From an uncultured Flavobacteriaceae bacterium (GTDB lineage: Bacteria; Bacteroidota; Bacteroidia; Flavobacteriales; Flavobacteriaceae): a DNA stretch of 64,000 nt. The first letter of the stretch is position 1. Each line of letters opens with the position of its first letter. The notes below the pieces were generated by a model. The model was not told the origin of the DNA. It made no database searches and saw nothing but the letters and a program-made list of their open reading frames with translations. Shown one piece after another: positions 18,004 to 27,177 of the stretch. Location of the stretch: positions 372,001 to 436,000 of the forward strand of contig CANMSH010000002.1 of NCBI GenBank assembly GCA_947500525.1. The letters run 5' to 3'. The translations under genes were made by a program, and so were the position numbers.

Positions 18004-18336
18004 TTAAGTACTAACTACTTTTAAAGGTAAACGATACATTTTACCTGGATTTAAAGACTTAACGTTGACTTTCTTATAATTCAATTTCGATTTTATAAAA
18101 TTATCTACAATTGTGTTATCCGATTTTACAGATACTACAACAATCTCACTTTTATCATTTAACGTAAAAGTAATCTCTGCGTTTACATTTATATCTGCTA
18201 AGATTTGATTAGAATCACCTATCAGCTCTACAATTTGATCGTGCAATTCTCTTTTGGTTTCAGTTGTTGTAGTTGTAAACGATAGCGATAGAAAAGCTAA
18301 TGCTACAACTGCGGTAAAGATTTTTAAATTTTTCAT
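18004..18336 (-). CDS. Small exported protein of unknown function
   Basis: The 110-residue protein has a signal peptide MKNLKIFTAVVALAFLSLSF followed by a Thr run (TTTTTE). The mature portion has a beta-alpha pattern ending KVNVKSLNPGKMYRLPLKVV, which resembles TonB-C-like secretion-associated domains only loosely. I do not recognise the family. Upstream of its start lies an array of six helically phased TTAAC elements (18402-18458), which suggests tight control by a response regulator. Confidence 0.6.
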   Translation of the reverse strand: MKNLKIFTAVVALAFLSLSFTTTTTETKRELHDQIVELIGDSNQILADINVNAEITFTLNDKSEIVVVSVKSDNTIVDNFIKSKLNYKKVNVKSLNPGKMYRLPLKVVST

Positions 18337-18401
18337 AATAAGTTAAATTAAATTAGACATACAACTATAAGACTGATGTAAATCTACTTGTGTTACGGTG
18401 A

Positions 18402-18458
18402 TTAACCTAGTTTAACTCTTTTTTAATATTATTTAACCTTTGTTAACAGGCTGTTAAA
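18402..18458. promoter_or_regulatory. Phased TTAAC direct-repeat array
   Basis: TTAA(C/T/A) occurs in the same orientation at 18402, 18412, 18423, 18433, 18443 and 18454, with steps of 10, 11, 10, 10 and 11 bases. All copies therefore lie on one face of the helix. The array is 66-122 bases upstream of the minus-strand start codon at 18336, between that gene and the aminotransferase stop. A -7-like TAGATTTA (minus strand, 18384-18391) lies between array and gene. Such arrays are typical of OmpR/PhoB-type response regulators. Confidence 0.6.
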
Positions 18459-18461
18459 TAA

Positions 18462-19640
18462 TTAATTAAGCTCTTCCAAAACATCTAGAATAATATTACA
18501 CCCAGCTGTTAGTTCCTGAGCACTAATGGTTAAGGGCGGTGTGATGCGGATAGCACTACCTTCAAAAAGGAGCCAAAAAAGTATCAATCCTTTATCTAAA
18601 CATTTTAAGATAATTTTTGAAGCTAATTCGGCAGATTCAACGATTAAAGCAAGCATTAAACCTTTTCCTCTAATCTCTAGTATTGAATCATGAATGAGTA
18701 CATCCCTGATAAGTTGTTCTTTCTCTAGAGCCGCTGGTATAAGTTCAGATGTTGTAATTTTAGTAATAGTAGCTAATCCAGCCGCCGCAATGACAGGATG
18801 CCCACCGAATGTAGTTATATGACCTAACTTAGGGTGATTTGAGAGCAATTTCATAGTAGTAGGTGCTGCAATAAAAGCTCCAATAGGCATTCCACCACCT
18901 AATCCTTTGCCTGTTATAATAATGTCAGGTACAACATCATAGTTTTGAAAGCCCCAAAAGGAACCCGTTCTACCAATTCCAGGTTGTATTTCATCTAGAA
19001 TTAACAAAGCACCAACTTCAATACACCGGTCCTTAACGCGTTGTAAATAGTTGTTTTTTGGAACAATAAAACCTGCACCTCCTTGAATAGTTTCTAAAAT
19101 CACTGCTGCTGTTTTAGTTGTGATTTTATCAAGATCTTCAAAATTATTAAACTCAATAAATTTTGTTCCTGGTATCAATGGTCTAAAGGCATTGTTTTGA
19201 CTTTCAACGCCCGAAACGCTCATGGCTCCTTGAGTATTACCATGATACGCCTTTCTAGCGGCAATCACTTCATACCTTCCTGTGGCCCTTTTTGCTAATT
19301 TGAGAGCTCCTTCAACGGCTTCAGCTCCAGAATTAGTTAAGTAAACACTCTTTAATTCCTCTGGAGAATTTTTGGCAAGAGCCTTGCACAAAGCTACCTG
19401 AGGTTGTTGAATGAATTCTCCATACACCATTACATGTGTATATTTGTCTAATTGTTCGTGAATAGCTTTTTTGACTTCGATCGGGTTGTGCCCAAGGCTA
19501 TTGGCAGATACACCAGCAACAAAGTCTAGGTATTTTTTATTATCAATATCGAAAATGTAAGAGCCCTGTGCATGTGAAATTTCAATAGCCAACGGATGTG
19601 GTGTGGTTTGAGCTTGATATTTGAAAAAATCATCCTGCAT
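18462..19640 (-). CDS. Class III PLP-dependent aminotransferase
   Basis: The 392-residue protein has fold-type I motifs: NSGAEAVEGALKLAKRATGR, LDEIQPGIGRTGSFWGFQ, and ITGKGLGGGMPIGA with the Schiff-base lysine. It resembles the acetylornithine/ornithine aminotransferase group. The substrate cannot be fixed, since no arginine or lysine biosynthesis genes surround it. The stop-to-start distance from the OstA-like gene is 3 bases, so it is the downstream member of that operon, a pairing seen in other flavobacteria. Confidence 0.88.
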   Translation of the reverse strand: MQDDFFKYQAQTTPHPLAIEISHAQGSYIFDIDNKKYLDFVAGVSANSLGHNPIEVKKAIHEQLDKYTHVMVYGEFIQQPQVALCKALAKNSPEELKSVYLTNSGAEAVEGALKLAKRATGRYEVIAARKAYHGNTQGAMSVSGVESQNNAFRPLIPGTKFIEFNNFEDLDKITTKTAAVILETIQGGAGFIVPKNNYLQRVKDRCIEVGALLILDEIQPGIGRTGSFWGFQNYDVVPDIIITGKGLGGGMPIGAFIAAPTTMKLLSNHPKLGHITTFGGHPVIAAAGLATITKITTSELIPAALEKEQLIRDVLIHDSILEIRGKGLMLALIVESAELASKIILKCLDKGLILFWLLFEGSAIRITPPLTISAQELTAGCNIILDVLEELN

Positions 19641-19643
19641 GCA

Positions 19644-21278
19644 CTATTGATCTTTCTTCTCTTTGTCTTTCGGTAATTTTTCAATCTTTTTCTTATCTAA
19701 TGTAAGAGGGATTTCTTCTTCAGATTTTACTTTTGTTTCTGTTGTTTTAGTGTCAGAAGAAGTTGATTCTCCAAGAACAGTGTCCTTCAAGAAAATAGCA
19801 TCTTTCGTTAAAGGACGTTCATTTTCTCTCCAAACAAAACCACGAAATTTTCTAGCATTTTCAGGAAACTCGGATGGAGGATAGGTATCGCCATCTGCAT
19901 CTGTCAAAAACTTGGAGGTAATTAATTTACTATTTTCAAAAGTAAAATTCATTGAACTACATGCTAATTTTTCTATACCAATAAGTTCTTTCGTTTCATC
20001 ATTACGTAAATAATTAATCACTTCACCGTTTCCTATAATGGTAACATCTCTCAGGTCATTCTCAATAAACTTTCCAAAAAGATTTCTTCCTTTTATCTGG
20101 TTAAATCCAATAGAATCTTTTTGAATAATAAAAGCATTGCTTAACACTTTTAAGCTATCTAGTTTTTCTGTTTTGGTGTTTGATAATAATTGAATGGTAT
20201 CACCTGTTATTTGACTATCTTCTGACCATAACACTGGATTTCTATATAATTGTGTGAGTCCTGTGATTTGATCTGAATGAATAGAGTCGCATTTTCCACT
20301 TAAATTACTTTTAAAGAATTTTACACGAGGAAAGGCACGAAGTATTCTATTTTTAGCTTTACCGGTAACTAACAAGGTATCTCCATGAATGTACATAGAA
20401 TCTTTTTCGATTTCTGTAATTGCAACGGCTCGTTTTGTTACAAATGCCGAATCCAAATTTTGAAATACTTCAGCATAGTTTCCTCTAATCATAGAATTGT
20501 TGGTCGTGTCTTTGAGTTGAATGTTATTTGTAGCCGATGCAAATCCAAGATTTCTGTCGTAGTATAAACTATCAGCTTTTATTTCTTTATTATTATATTC
20601 TATCCTTGAATTTTTTGTGAAATGGGAAACATTGGCCTTTGTATCATAAAATCCGCGCTCAGTGTAAATAAAATTGTTTTCACCAGTGATCGTCGACGGA
20701 CCAGTTAAATAAGACTTTCCAGTGTTTGTAAAATAAATAAGGTCGTTAGATTTTAGTACATAGTCAGGATTTGTTAACGTAACTTCAGATAAGGCTTGAA
20801 ATTTATTATTTTGGAGGTAATAATTACCAATATTACTAACCAATACATTCGTAGTATCTTTAATAGTCGCACCACTCTGGTAATATAGCTTTTGTTTTAC
20901 TCTATCAAATCTCAAGGAATCTGTGGTTAACGTAATAATAGGATCTTTTAGAATAACATTTCCCCATGATAATGCTTTTTTAGTGTTTGCATTATAATCT
21001 ACGTACCTACTTGTTTGTGTAATGGTATCACCTTGATTTAAAAACACATCGCCAAAGGCCTTTAAAAAGTTACGTTTTTGGTAATAGATAGCCTTTTTAC
21101 TTCTCAATGTAATGCCTTCATGTTCAACATAGACATTTCCCAATAAAATGGTTGCACCTGGATATTTTTCTTCGTCGTTAAAAGTATTGTCAGCATGAAC
21201 AACTTTTATCCGTTTTTGCTGCGCAAACAAGCTCACAGCATACAGGCTAAAAAGAAATATAAATAGTATGTTCTTCAA
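19644..21278 (-). CDS. OstA-like protein (LptA/LptD N-terminal-like beta-jellyroll)
   Basis: The 544-residue protein has a signal peptide (ILFIFLFSLYAVSLFAQQ) and many OstA-type strands: GATILLGNVYVEHEGITLRS, KAFGDVFLNQGDTITQ, and repeats of ITGDTI...S. The C-terminal tail (about 495-544) is Lys/Thr/Glu-rich. OstA folds shuttle or accept lipopolysaccharide between membranes. It lacks an LptD barrel, so it probably forms a long periplasmic jellyroll. It begins with TTG at 21278, immediately before the signal peptide; no ATG fits. Confidence 0.85.
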   Translation of the reverse strand: MKNILFIFLFSLYAVSLFAQQKRIKVVHADNTFNDEEKYPGATILLGNVYVEHEGITLRSKKAIYYQKRNFLKAFGDVFLNQGDTITQTSRYVDYNANTKKALSWGNVILKDPIITLTTDSLRFDRVKQKLYYQSGATIKDTTNVLVSNIGNYYLQNNKFQALSEVTLTNPDYVLKSNDLIYFTNTGKSYLTGPSTITGENNFIYTERGFYDTKANVSHFTKNSRIEYNNKEIKADSLYYDRNLGFASATNNIQLKDTTNNSMIRGNYAEVFQNLDSAFVTKRAVAITEIEKDSMYIHGDTLLVTGKAKNRILRAFPRVKFFKSNLSGKCDSIHSDQITGLTQLYRNPVLWSEDSQITGDTIQLLSNTKTEKLDSLKVLSNAFIIQKDSIGFNQIKGRNLFGKFIENDLRDVTIIGNGEVINYLRNDETKELIGIEKLACSSMNFTFENSKLITSKFLTDADGDTYPPSEFPENARKFRGFVWRENERPLTKDAIFLKDTVLGESTSSDTKTTETKVKSEEEIPLTLDKKKIEKLPKDKEKKDQ

Positions 21279-21294
21279 ACTGAATAATTTGTTG

Positions 21295-21302
21295 CAAAAC
21301 TA
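21295..21302 (-). promoter_or_regulatory. -7 box of the OstA-like gene
   Basis: On the minus strand TAGTTTTG matches TAnnTTTG and lies about 16 bases before the TTG start codon, predicting a leader of roughly 12 bases. Confidence 0.5.
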
Positions 21303-21387
21303 GTGAAAAAGAGGATAGTAGGCTAAAGAGTATTTCTAATTTATTGTTAAAGATACCAACTACTAATTTAGAGACAACGTAAAGAGA

Positions 21388-22659
21388 CTATCTTAAAATA
21401 GTCTGTTTACGATCAGGTCCAACAGAAACAATTTTGATAGGTACCTCTAATTCTTTTTCTATAAAATCTATGTAAGCATTCAAATTTTCAGGTAATTCAT
21501 TGTCTGAAGTCATTTGAGTCAAATCTGCTTGCCAACCTTTAAAATTGGTGTAATTTACAGAAACATTCTCAGGTTCGATATTATAAGGTAAGTGTTGAAT
21601 TTCCTTTCCCTTATATGTGTATGATGTACATACTTTTAGTGTGTCAAATCCTGATAAAACATCACCTTTCATCATCATCAATTGAGTTACTCCATTAACT
21701 TGTACAGCATATTTTAAAGCAACTAAATCTAGCCAGCCACATCTCCTAGGTCTTCCTGTGGTTGCGCCAAATTCATGTCCAACACGCCCCATTGTTTCTC
21801 CATCTTTATCGAACAATTCAGTAGGGAAGGGGCCGGAACCAACCCTCGTGGTGTAGGCTTTAAAAATACCGAAAACATCTCCAATTTTATTTGGTGCAAT
21901 TCCTAAACCCGTACAAGCACCAGCGGCAGTTGTATTTGATGAAGTCACAAATGGATATGTACCAAAATCAATATCAAGTAACGATCCTTGAGCACCTTCT
22001 GCCAATATTGATTTGCCATTTTTCACAGCTTGATTTAAATACTCTTCACTATCAATGAAAGATAAGTTTTTCAATACATCAACGGCAGCACAGAATTCTT
22101 TTTCTAATTCCTCTAAATCATATTGTATATCAACATCAAAAAAGTTAATCATTTTAATATGCTTCTTTGTAAGTTGCTTGTATTTATCTTTCCAATCGCT
22201 CATTTCTAAATCTCCTACACGCATTCCGTTTCGACCTGTTTTATCCATATAAGTGGGGCCAATTCCTTTTAACGTAGAACCAATTTTGGCTTTTCCTTTA
22301 GACGTTTCAGATGCTGCATCCAACAAGCGATGCGTTGGTAAAATTAGATGCGCTTTACGCGAAATCAATAATTTAGATTTGAAATCAATATTATACTGAC
22401 TTAAATTATCTAATTCTTTCTTGAATATAACGGGGTCAATTACAACACCATTACCAACAATATTTATTGCAGTTTCATGAAAAATACCTGAAGGTATTGT
22501 ATGCAAGACATGTTTGTTTCCATCAAATATTAATGTATGCCCTGCATTTGGTCCACCTTGAAACCGCGCAATTATATCATAATTCTTTGTTAGAACATCT
22601 ACAATCTTACCTTTTCCTTCATCTCCCCATTGCAGTCCTAATAGTAAATCTACAGCCAT
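21388..22659 (-). CDS. purA: Adenylosuccinate synthetase
   Basis: The 423-residue protein starts MAVDLLLGLQWGDEGKGKIVD, the PurA GTP-binding P-loop variant with the catalytic Asp. It also has GGPNAGHTL (catalytic His), GIGPTYMDKTGRNG and TTTGRPRRCGWLDL-type segments. It converts IMP, aspartate and GTP to adenylosuccinate in AMP synthesis. It begins directly after the fur stop codon with no gap, so translation is likely coupled. Confidence 0.96.
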   Translation of the reverse strand: MAVDLLLGLQWGDEGKGKIVDVLTKNYDIIARFQGGPNAGHTLIFDGNKHVLHTIPSGIFHETAINIVGNGVVIDPVIFKKELDNLSQYNIDFKSKLLISRKAHLILPTHRLLDAASETSKGKAKIGSTLKGIGPTYMDKTGRNGMRVGDLEMSDWKDKYKQLTKKHIKMINFFDVDIQYDLEELEKEFCAAVDVLKNLSFIDSEEYLNQAVKNGKSILAEGAQGSLLDIDFGTYPFVTSSNTTAAGACTGLGIAPNKIGDVFGIFKAYTTRVGSGPFPTELFDKDGETMGRVGHEFGATTGRPRRCGWLDLVALKYAVQVNGVTQLMMMKGDVLSGFDTLKVCTSYTYKGKEIQHLPYNIEPENVSVNYTNFKGWQADLTQMTSDNELPENLNAYIDFIEKELEVPIKIVSVGPDRKQTILR

Positions 22660-23127
22660 TTATTTTTTATTTTCTTGATTTTTGGTACCATAGAAGTATA
22701 AAGAATGATTTTCAACCGTTATGTCAAAAACTTCTTCTATGGTTTTCTTGATTATTTGAATTCTTGGATCACAAAACTCAATAACTTCTCCAGTATCGGT
22801 TAAAATGATATGGTCATGTTGTTTATCGAAATATGATTTTTCATAATGCGATTGGTTTTGCCCAAATTGATGCCTTCTTACTAAACCACATTCTAATAAT
22901 AATTCTATAGTATTATAGAGTGTAGCACGACTCACACGATAATTTTTATTCTTCATATAGATATATAAAGATTCTATATCAAAATGCTCATCATGATCGT
23001 ATATCTCCTGTAATATTGCGTATCGTTCAGGCGTTTTTCTATGCGCATTTTTTTCAAGAAACTTTGTAAAAACACTTTTTACAATTTCTTGATTTTTATT
23101 ATTATCTGTTTGCTTCAATGCAGTCAT
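22660..23127 (-). CDS. fur: Fur family transcriptional regulator
   Basis: The 155-residue protein has an N-terminal winged helix ([36 protein letters not shown]) and a C-terminal metal-binding dimerisation domain with [15 protein letters not shown]. The CxxC structural zinc pair found after HDH in E. coli Fur (LxCLDCGKV) is absent: the segment reads [12 protein letters not shown]. It is therefore a Fur-superfamily protein whose metal (Fe, Zn or Mn) I cannot assign. It is cotranscribed with purA. Confidence 0.88.
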   Translation of the reverse strand: MTALKQTDNNKNQEIVKSVFTKFLEKNAHRKTPERYAILQEIYDHDEHFDIESLYIYMKNKNYRVSRATLYNTIELLLECGLVRRHQFGQNQSHYEKSYFDKQHDHIILTDTGEVIEFCDPRIQIIKKTIEEVFDITVENHSLYFYGTKNQENKK

Positions 23128-23137
23128 AATTATGCGA

Positions 23138-23145
23138 CAAATTTA
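23138..23145 (-). promoter_or_regulatory. -7 box of fur-purA
   Basis: Minus-strand TAAATTTG matches TAnnTTTG and ends 10 bases before the fur ATG. The predicted leader is only about 5 bases. Confidence 0.5.
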
Positions 23146-23206
23146 CGTTTTAATTAAAATAAGAAAGAAAGTCTTTGTGAAAAAGATTAACAACTTTTGA
23201 ACAAAA

Positions 23207-25429
23207 CTATTTATTAAGTCGTTCGACTTTCTCAATACCTTCAATATTCTTTAATTGCTGGGTTAATTTCTTAAGCTGTGCGTTATTTTTAATACTAACT
23301 GTAAGCTTCCCTTCAAAAATCCCGTTGTCTTCAGCAATATTTATACTATGGATATTCACATGCATGTTATTAGAAATAATTCGGGTAACGTCATTAACAA
23401 GTCCCATATTATCAATCCCTGTTATTCTAAGCATAACTTTGTATTCTTGTTGCGAAGAATCTATCCACTTTGCAGACATAATACGATATGCAAATTGAGA
23501 TTGCATACTCAATGCATTCGGACAATTTTGTTTGTGTACTTTAATGCCGTCACTCACAGTAACAAAACCAAACACTTTGTCACCCGGAATGGGATTACAA
23601 CAATTCGAAAATTTATAGTCTAACTTATCTTCATCTTTACCAAAAACTAATAAGTCGTAATTATTAGTAACTTCTTGCTTATTTGATTCCGTCTCGGGCG
23701 CAGACGCAGATCGTCTGATTCTATTCTTAAAAAAGCTATAAAAAGCATTATTTCGTTGAGCAATAAAATCTTTTAGTTGCTGATTTGAAATAGAACCATT
23801 ACCCAGCCTGTAGAAAAGGTCTAAACTTGTTTTTAATTTAAAATAACTAACAAGTTCGTTGATTGTTTTTTCATTGAAAGGAATTTTTAAATGTCGCAGT
23901 TTCCGTGCAAGAACAGCTTTTCCTTCTTCACCAATTTCTTTTTGTTCTTCTTTTAACGAAGCCTTAATTTTTGATTTCGCTCTAGCCGTAATTGCCATAT
24001 CTAGCCAACTTAACTTTGGCTTTTGATTGTTTGAAGTAATGATATCAACCTGATCGCCACTTTTTAATTCTTGACTTAAAGGCACTAATTTACCATTAAC
24101 ACGTGCTCCTCTACACTTTGTACCTACTTCTGTATGTATGGCAAAGGCAAAATCGATAGGTGTAGCTCCCTTAGGAAGTGATTTAATATCACCTTGAGGA
24201 GTGAAAATGTAAATTTCTTTGGCATATAAATTCAATTTAAATTGCTCCACAAAGTCTACGGCATTCACGTCAGGATTTTCAAGTGTTTCTTTTAATCGGT
24301 TTAACCACCCCTCTAATCCAGAATCATGATCATCATTATGTTTATATTTAAAATGAGCGGCATATCCCATTTCCGCTATTTCATCCATGCGCTCAGAGCG
24401 AATCTGCACTTCGACCCAACGCCCTTTAGACCCCATTACCGTGATGTGCAACGATTCATAACCATTTGATTTAGGTTGAGAAATCCAATCACGTAGTCTA
24501 TTTGGGTTGGGCCTAAAATGATCAGTAACAATAGAATATATTTTCCAAGCGTCAAATTTTTCTTTTTCTTCTGTAGACTTATAGGTTATACGAATCGCAA
24601 ATTTATCATACACTTCATCGAAAGAAACACCTTGTTTTAGCATCTTTTTTCGAATCGAATAGATCGATTTAGGTCTTCCTTTAATTGTATAGTCAAGTTT
24701 CTCTTTGTCAAAAGAATTTTTTAAGACCTTCGAAAAATCTTTGATATACTTATTTTGCTCTTCTTTGCTTTCGGTTATTTTGGTGTAGATATCATTGAAT
24801 ACCTCGGGTTCTGTATATTTTAGTCCTAAATCTTCTAATTCTGTTTTTATATTGTATAAGCCTAATCTATGTGCTAATGGCGCATAGATATACAGCGTTT
24901 CTGAAGAAATTTTGACTTGTTTATGTTGAGGCATAGCCTCCATTGTTTGCATATTATGCAAGCGATCTGCAATTTTAATAAGGATCACCCGAACATCATC
25001 ATTCAAAGTGAGAAGCATCTTTCTAAAATTTTCAGCTTGAACGGATATATTTTGATCTTTGCTTAAATGCGATATTTTTGTCAGACCATTAACAATTCTA
25101 GCGATTGTCTCACCGAAAAGCTGCTCTATATCATCAAATGTATAGTCATCAGAATCCTCTACGACATCATGAAGAAGTGCCGAAGCAATCGAAATGGCTC
25201 CTAGTCCAATTTCGTTTGCAACTAATTTTGCTACAGCTATAGGGTGATAAATATAAGGTTCTCCCGTTTTTCTACGTTGATCTTTATGCGCGTCAGCAGC
25301 AATATCAAATGCCTTACGTATCATTTTTTTATCATCCGTAGATAATGTCTGATACGGCACACTTAACATGTCTTTATAACGCTTCGTTATTTCCTTCTTC
25401 TCTTCTTCTATGGTAGCGACATATGTCAT
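23207..25429 (-). CDS. Bifunctional (p)ppGpp synthetase/hydrolase, RelA/SpoT family
   Basis: This long Rel protein of 740 residues contains an HD hydrolase domain (ALLHDVVEDSD; IKIADRLHNMQTM), a synthetase domain (KGRPKSIYSIRKKM, NGYESLHITV), a TGS domain (IYIFTPQGDIKSLPKGATPIDFA), a helical/zinc-finger-like region (KFSNCCNPIPGDKVFGFVT) and a C-terminal ACT domain. The HD motif is intact, so it should both make and degrade the stringent-response alarmone. It is separated from fur by 79 bases. Confidence 0.94.
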   Translation of the reverse strand: MTYVATIEEEKKEITKRYKDMLSVPYQTLSTDDKKMIRKAFDIAADAHKDQRRKTGEPYIYHPIAVAKLVANEIGLGAISIASALLHDVVEDSDDYTFDDIEQLFGETIARIVNGLTKISHLSKDQNISVQAENFRKMLLTLNDDVRVILIKIADRLHNMQTMEAMPQHKQVKISSETLYIYAPLAHRLGLYNIKTELEDLGLKYTEPEVFNDIYTKITESKEEQNKYIKDFSKVLKNSFDKEKLDYTIKGRPKSIYSIRKKMLKQGVSFDEVYDKFAIRITYKSTEEKEKFDAWKIYSIVTDHFRPNPNRLRDWISQPKSNGYESLHITVMGSKGRWVEVQIRSERMDEIAEMGYAAHFKYKHNDDHDSGLEGWLNRLKETLENPDVNAVDFVEQFKLNLYAKEIYIFTPQGDIKSLPKGATPIDFAFAIHTEVGTKCRGARVNGKLVPLSQELKSGDQVDIITSNNQKPKLSWLDMAITARAKSKIKASLKEEQKEIGEEGKAVLARKLRHLKIPFNEKTINELVSYFKLKTSLDLFYRLGNGSISNQQLKDFIAQRNNAFYSFFKNRIRRSASAPETESNKQEVTNNYDLLVFGKDEDKLDYKFSNCCNPIPGDKVFGFVTVSDGIKVHKQNCPNALSMQSQFAYRIMSAKWIDSSQQEYKVMLRITGIDNMGLVNDVTRIISNNMHVNIHSINIAEDNGIFEGKLTVSIKNNAQLKKLTQQLKNIEGIEKVERLNK

Positions 25430-25478
25430 AGATTAAAAATACTATAAAGATTTTGACTGAACAAACACAATCTGTGTT

Positions 25479-26711
25479 TTAGCTTACTAAATTTTCTATT
25501 CTTTGCAATAAGGTTGGATGGGAATAATGCATAAACACATAACTCTTGTGTGGAGTTAAGTTACTAAGACTATTTTTAGATAGTTTTTTTAAAGAAGAAA
25601 TCAAGGCTCCACCATTGTAATTTTCTTTAGCATAATTATCTGCTTGATATTCAAATTTACGAGATAAAATATTCATGAACAGACCTGTGACTTCAGAAAT
25701 TGGAGAATAGAGTACGCTAAATGCTATTAAACTGATATGAAAACTGGGTGTTGCAACCGATAGGGCATTAGACAAGATAGAATTACCTATACATAAGGAT
25801 AGTATAAAAAGTGTAGACCCCGTTAAAACAATAGATAATATCATATTAAATAGAACATGTTTCATCTTATAATGTCCAACTTCATGCGCCAAAACGGCTA
25901 CAATTTCAGTCGTTTCTAAATCATTTATTAATGTATCGTATAATACAATTCTTTTTTTAGCACCAAAACCGGTAAAATATGCATTTGCCCTGGTAGATCT
26001 TTTGGAGCCATCAATCACAAAAATATTGTCCAAATTAAATCCTACTTTCTTCGCAAAATTTTCTAATTCATTTTTTAGTTCTCCATCCTCCAATGGAGTT
26101 TGCTTGTTAAATAGCGGAACAATTAGACTTGAATAGAATAACGTCATGAATATTGAGAACAATCCAATGAACAACCATGTATATAACCAAAAATTAGAAC
26201 CAGTTTTTTCATAAAACCAAGTAATCAATGCCAGTACTAAACCACCTAGCACAATCATCAGTGCCCAACCTTTAATTTTATCAATAAAAAACAAACTTTT
26301 TGCTGTCTTATTAAATCCATATTTCTCTTCAATAACAAATGTTTTGTAATAGGACAGGGGTGTAGACAATAGGTCACTTCCCAATAGAATAATTCCGAAA
26401 AATACAAGAGTAATAACAATATTGTTATTGTTAAAGTCTCGTGCGATTTGATCAATATATGCGAAGCCTTCAGCATAAAAGAAAAGAATTGTTATAATGA
26501 AAGAAAATGTTGAAGTCAACATTGAAAATTTAAAGTTCTCTTTCTTATAATTTTGAGATTTTATACAATCATTTTCATTGTAAACACCTTCTAATTCTGA
26601 TGGTATTACTGCATTGAATCTCTTAGAATTAAGAAAATCTAAATATCTGTTAAACAAAAAACTAATTACAATTATTGAAATAATTAGATTAAATAATATA
26701 TCAGCAGTCAT
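25479..26711 (-). CDS. M48 family CAAX-type membrane metallopeptidase
   Basis: The 410-residue polytopic protein has about six hydrophobic segments. It carries the zinc motif HEVGHYKMKH (HExxH) and a downstream SRKFEYQADNYA segment with the third ligand Glu. The layout matches Ste24/CAAX protease 1. In bacteria these take part in membrane-protein quality control; prenylated substrates are not expected. It follows the NlpC/P60 gene after a single base. Confidence 0.9.
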   Translation of the reverse strand: MTADILFNLIISIIVISFLFNRYLDFLNSKRFNAVIPSELEGVYNENDCIKSQNYKKENFKFSMLTSTFSFIITILFFYAEGFAYIDQIARDFNNNNIVITLVFFGIILLGSDLLSTPLSYYKTFVIEEKYGFNKTAKSLFFIDKIKGWALMIVLGGLVLALITWFYEKTGSNFWLYTWLFIGLFSIFMTLFYSSLIVPLFNKQTPLEDGELKNELENFAKKVGFNLDNIFVIDGSKRSTRANAYFTGFGAKKRIVLYDTLINDLETTEIVAVLAHEVGHYKMKHVLFNMILSIVLTGSTLFILSLCIGNSILSNALSVATPSFHISLIAFSVLYSPISEVTGLFMNILSRKFEYQADNYAKENYNGGALISSLKKLSKNSLSNLTPHKSYVFMHYSHPTLLQRIENLVS

Positions 26712-26712
26712 T

Positions 26713-27177
26713 TTAGTTTTTTAGTATACGTTTAGCAAATTTATATTTCTTTTTCCAGTAGACATTATCTAACCTTGACTTAATAACACCTTTAGATGTT
26801 GAACTATGTATAAACGAATTTTCTCCTATGAAAATACCCACATGTTGGTATCTCCTAGAAGGTCTAAAAAAAACTAGGTCACCAGGTTTGAGTTTCTTTC
26901 TAGATACCTTCCGGCCTAATTTAGACATTTCCTCTGTTGTTCTCGGCAACAGAACTTTAAAAGCGTTTTTATACACCGCTTTTGTGAATCCAGAGCAATC
27001 GATGCCATCCCTATCAGTACCACCATATTTGTACTTTGTTCCCTTGTAATATCGAAACTGGCTCTCAATTTTCGTTTTATTAGAAATTTTCGAAGACTTT
27101 GTTTGCTTTGTACTACCACAACTTACTAAGAGCAGTTGAAATATAATAAGTCCAAGTATGTACCTTTTTAATATCAT
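26713..27177 (-). CDS. NlpC/P60 (C40) cell-wall peptidase lipoprotein
   Basis: The 154-residue protein has a lipoprotein signal ending LLLVSC and a compact C40 domain. It shows YKYGGTDRDGIDCSGFT with catalytic Cys, QHVGIFIGENSFIHSS with catalytic His, and LKPGDLVFF. These enzymes cleave peptidoglycan stem peptides, and lipidation should place it at a membrane facing the wall. It abuts the methyltransferase gene (zero gap) and the M48 gene (1 base), forming a three-gene operon. Confidence 0.93.
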   Translation of the reverse strand: MILKRYILGLIIFQLLLVSCGSTKQTKSSKISNKTKIESQFRYYKGTKYKYGGTDRDGIDCSGFTKAVYKNAFKVLLPRTTEEMSKLGRKVSRKKLKPGDLVFFRPSRRYQHVGIFIGENSFIHSSTSKGVIKSRLDNVYWKKKYKFAKRILKN

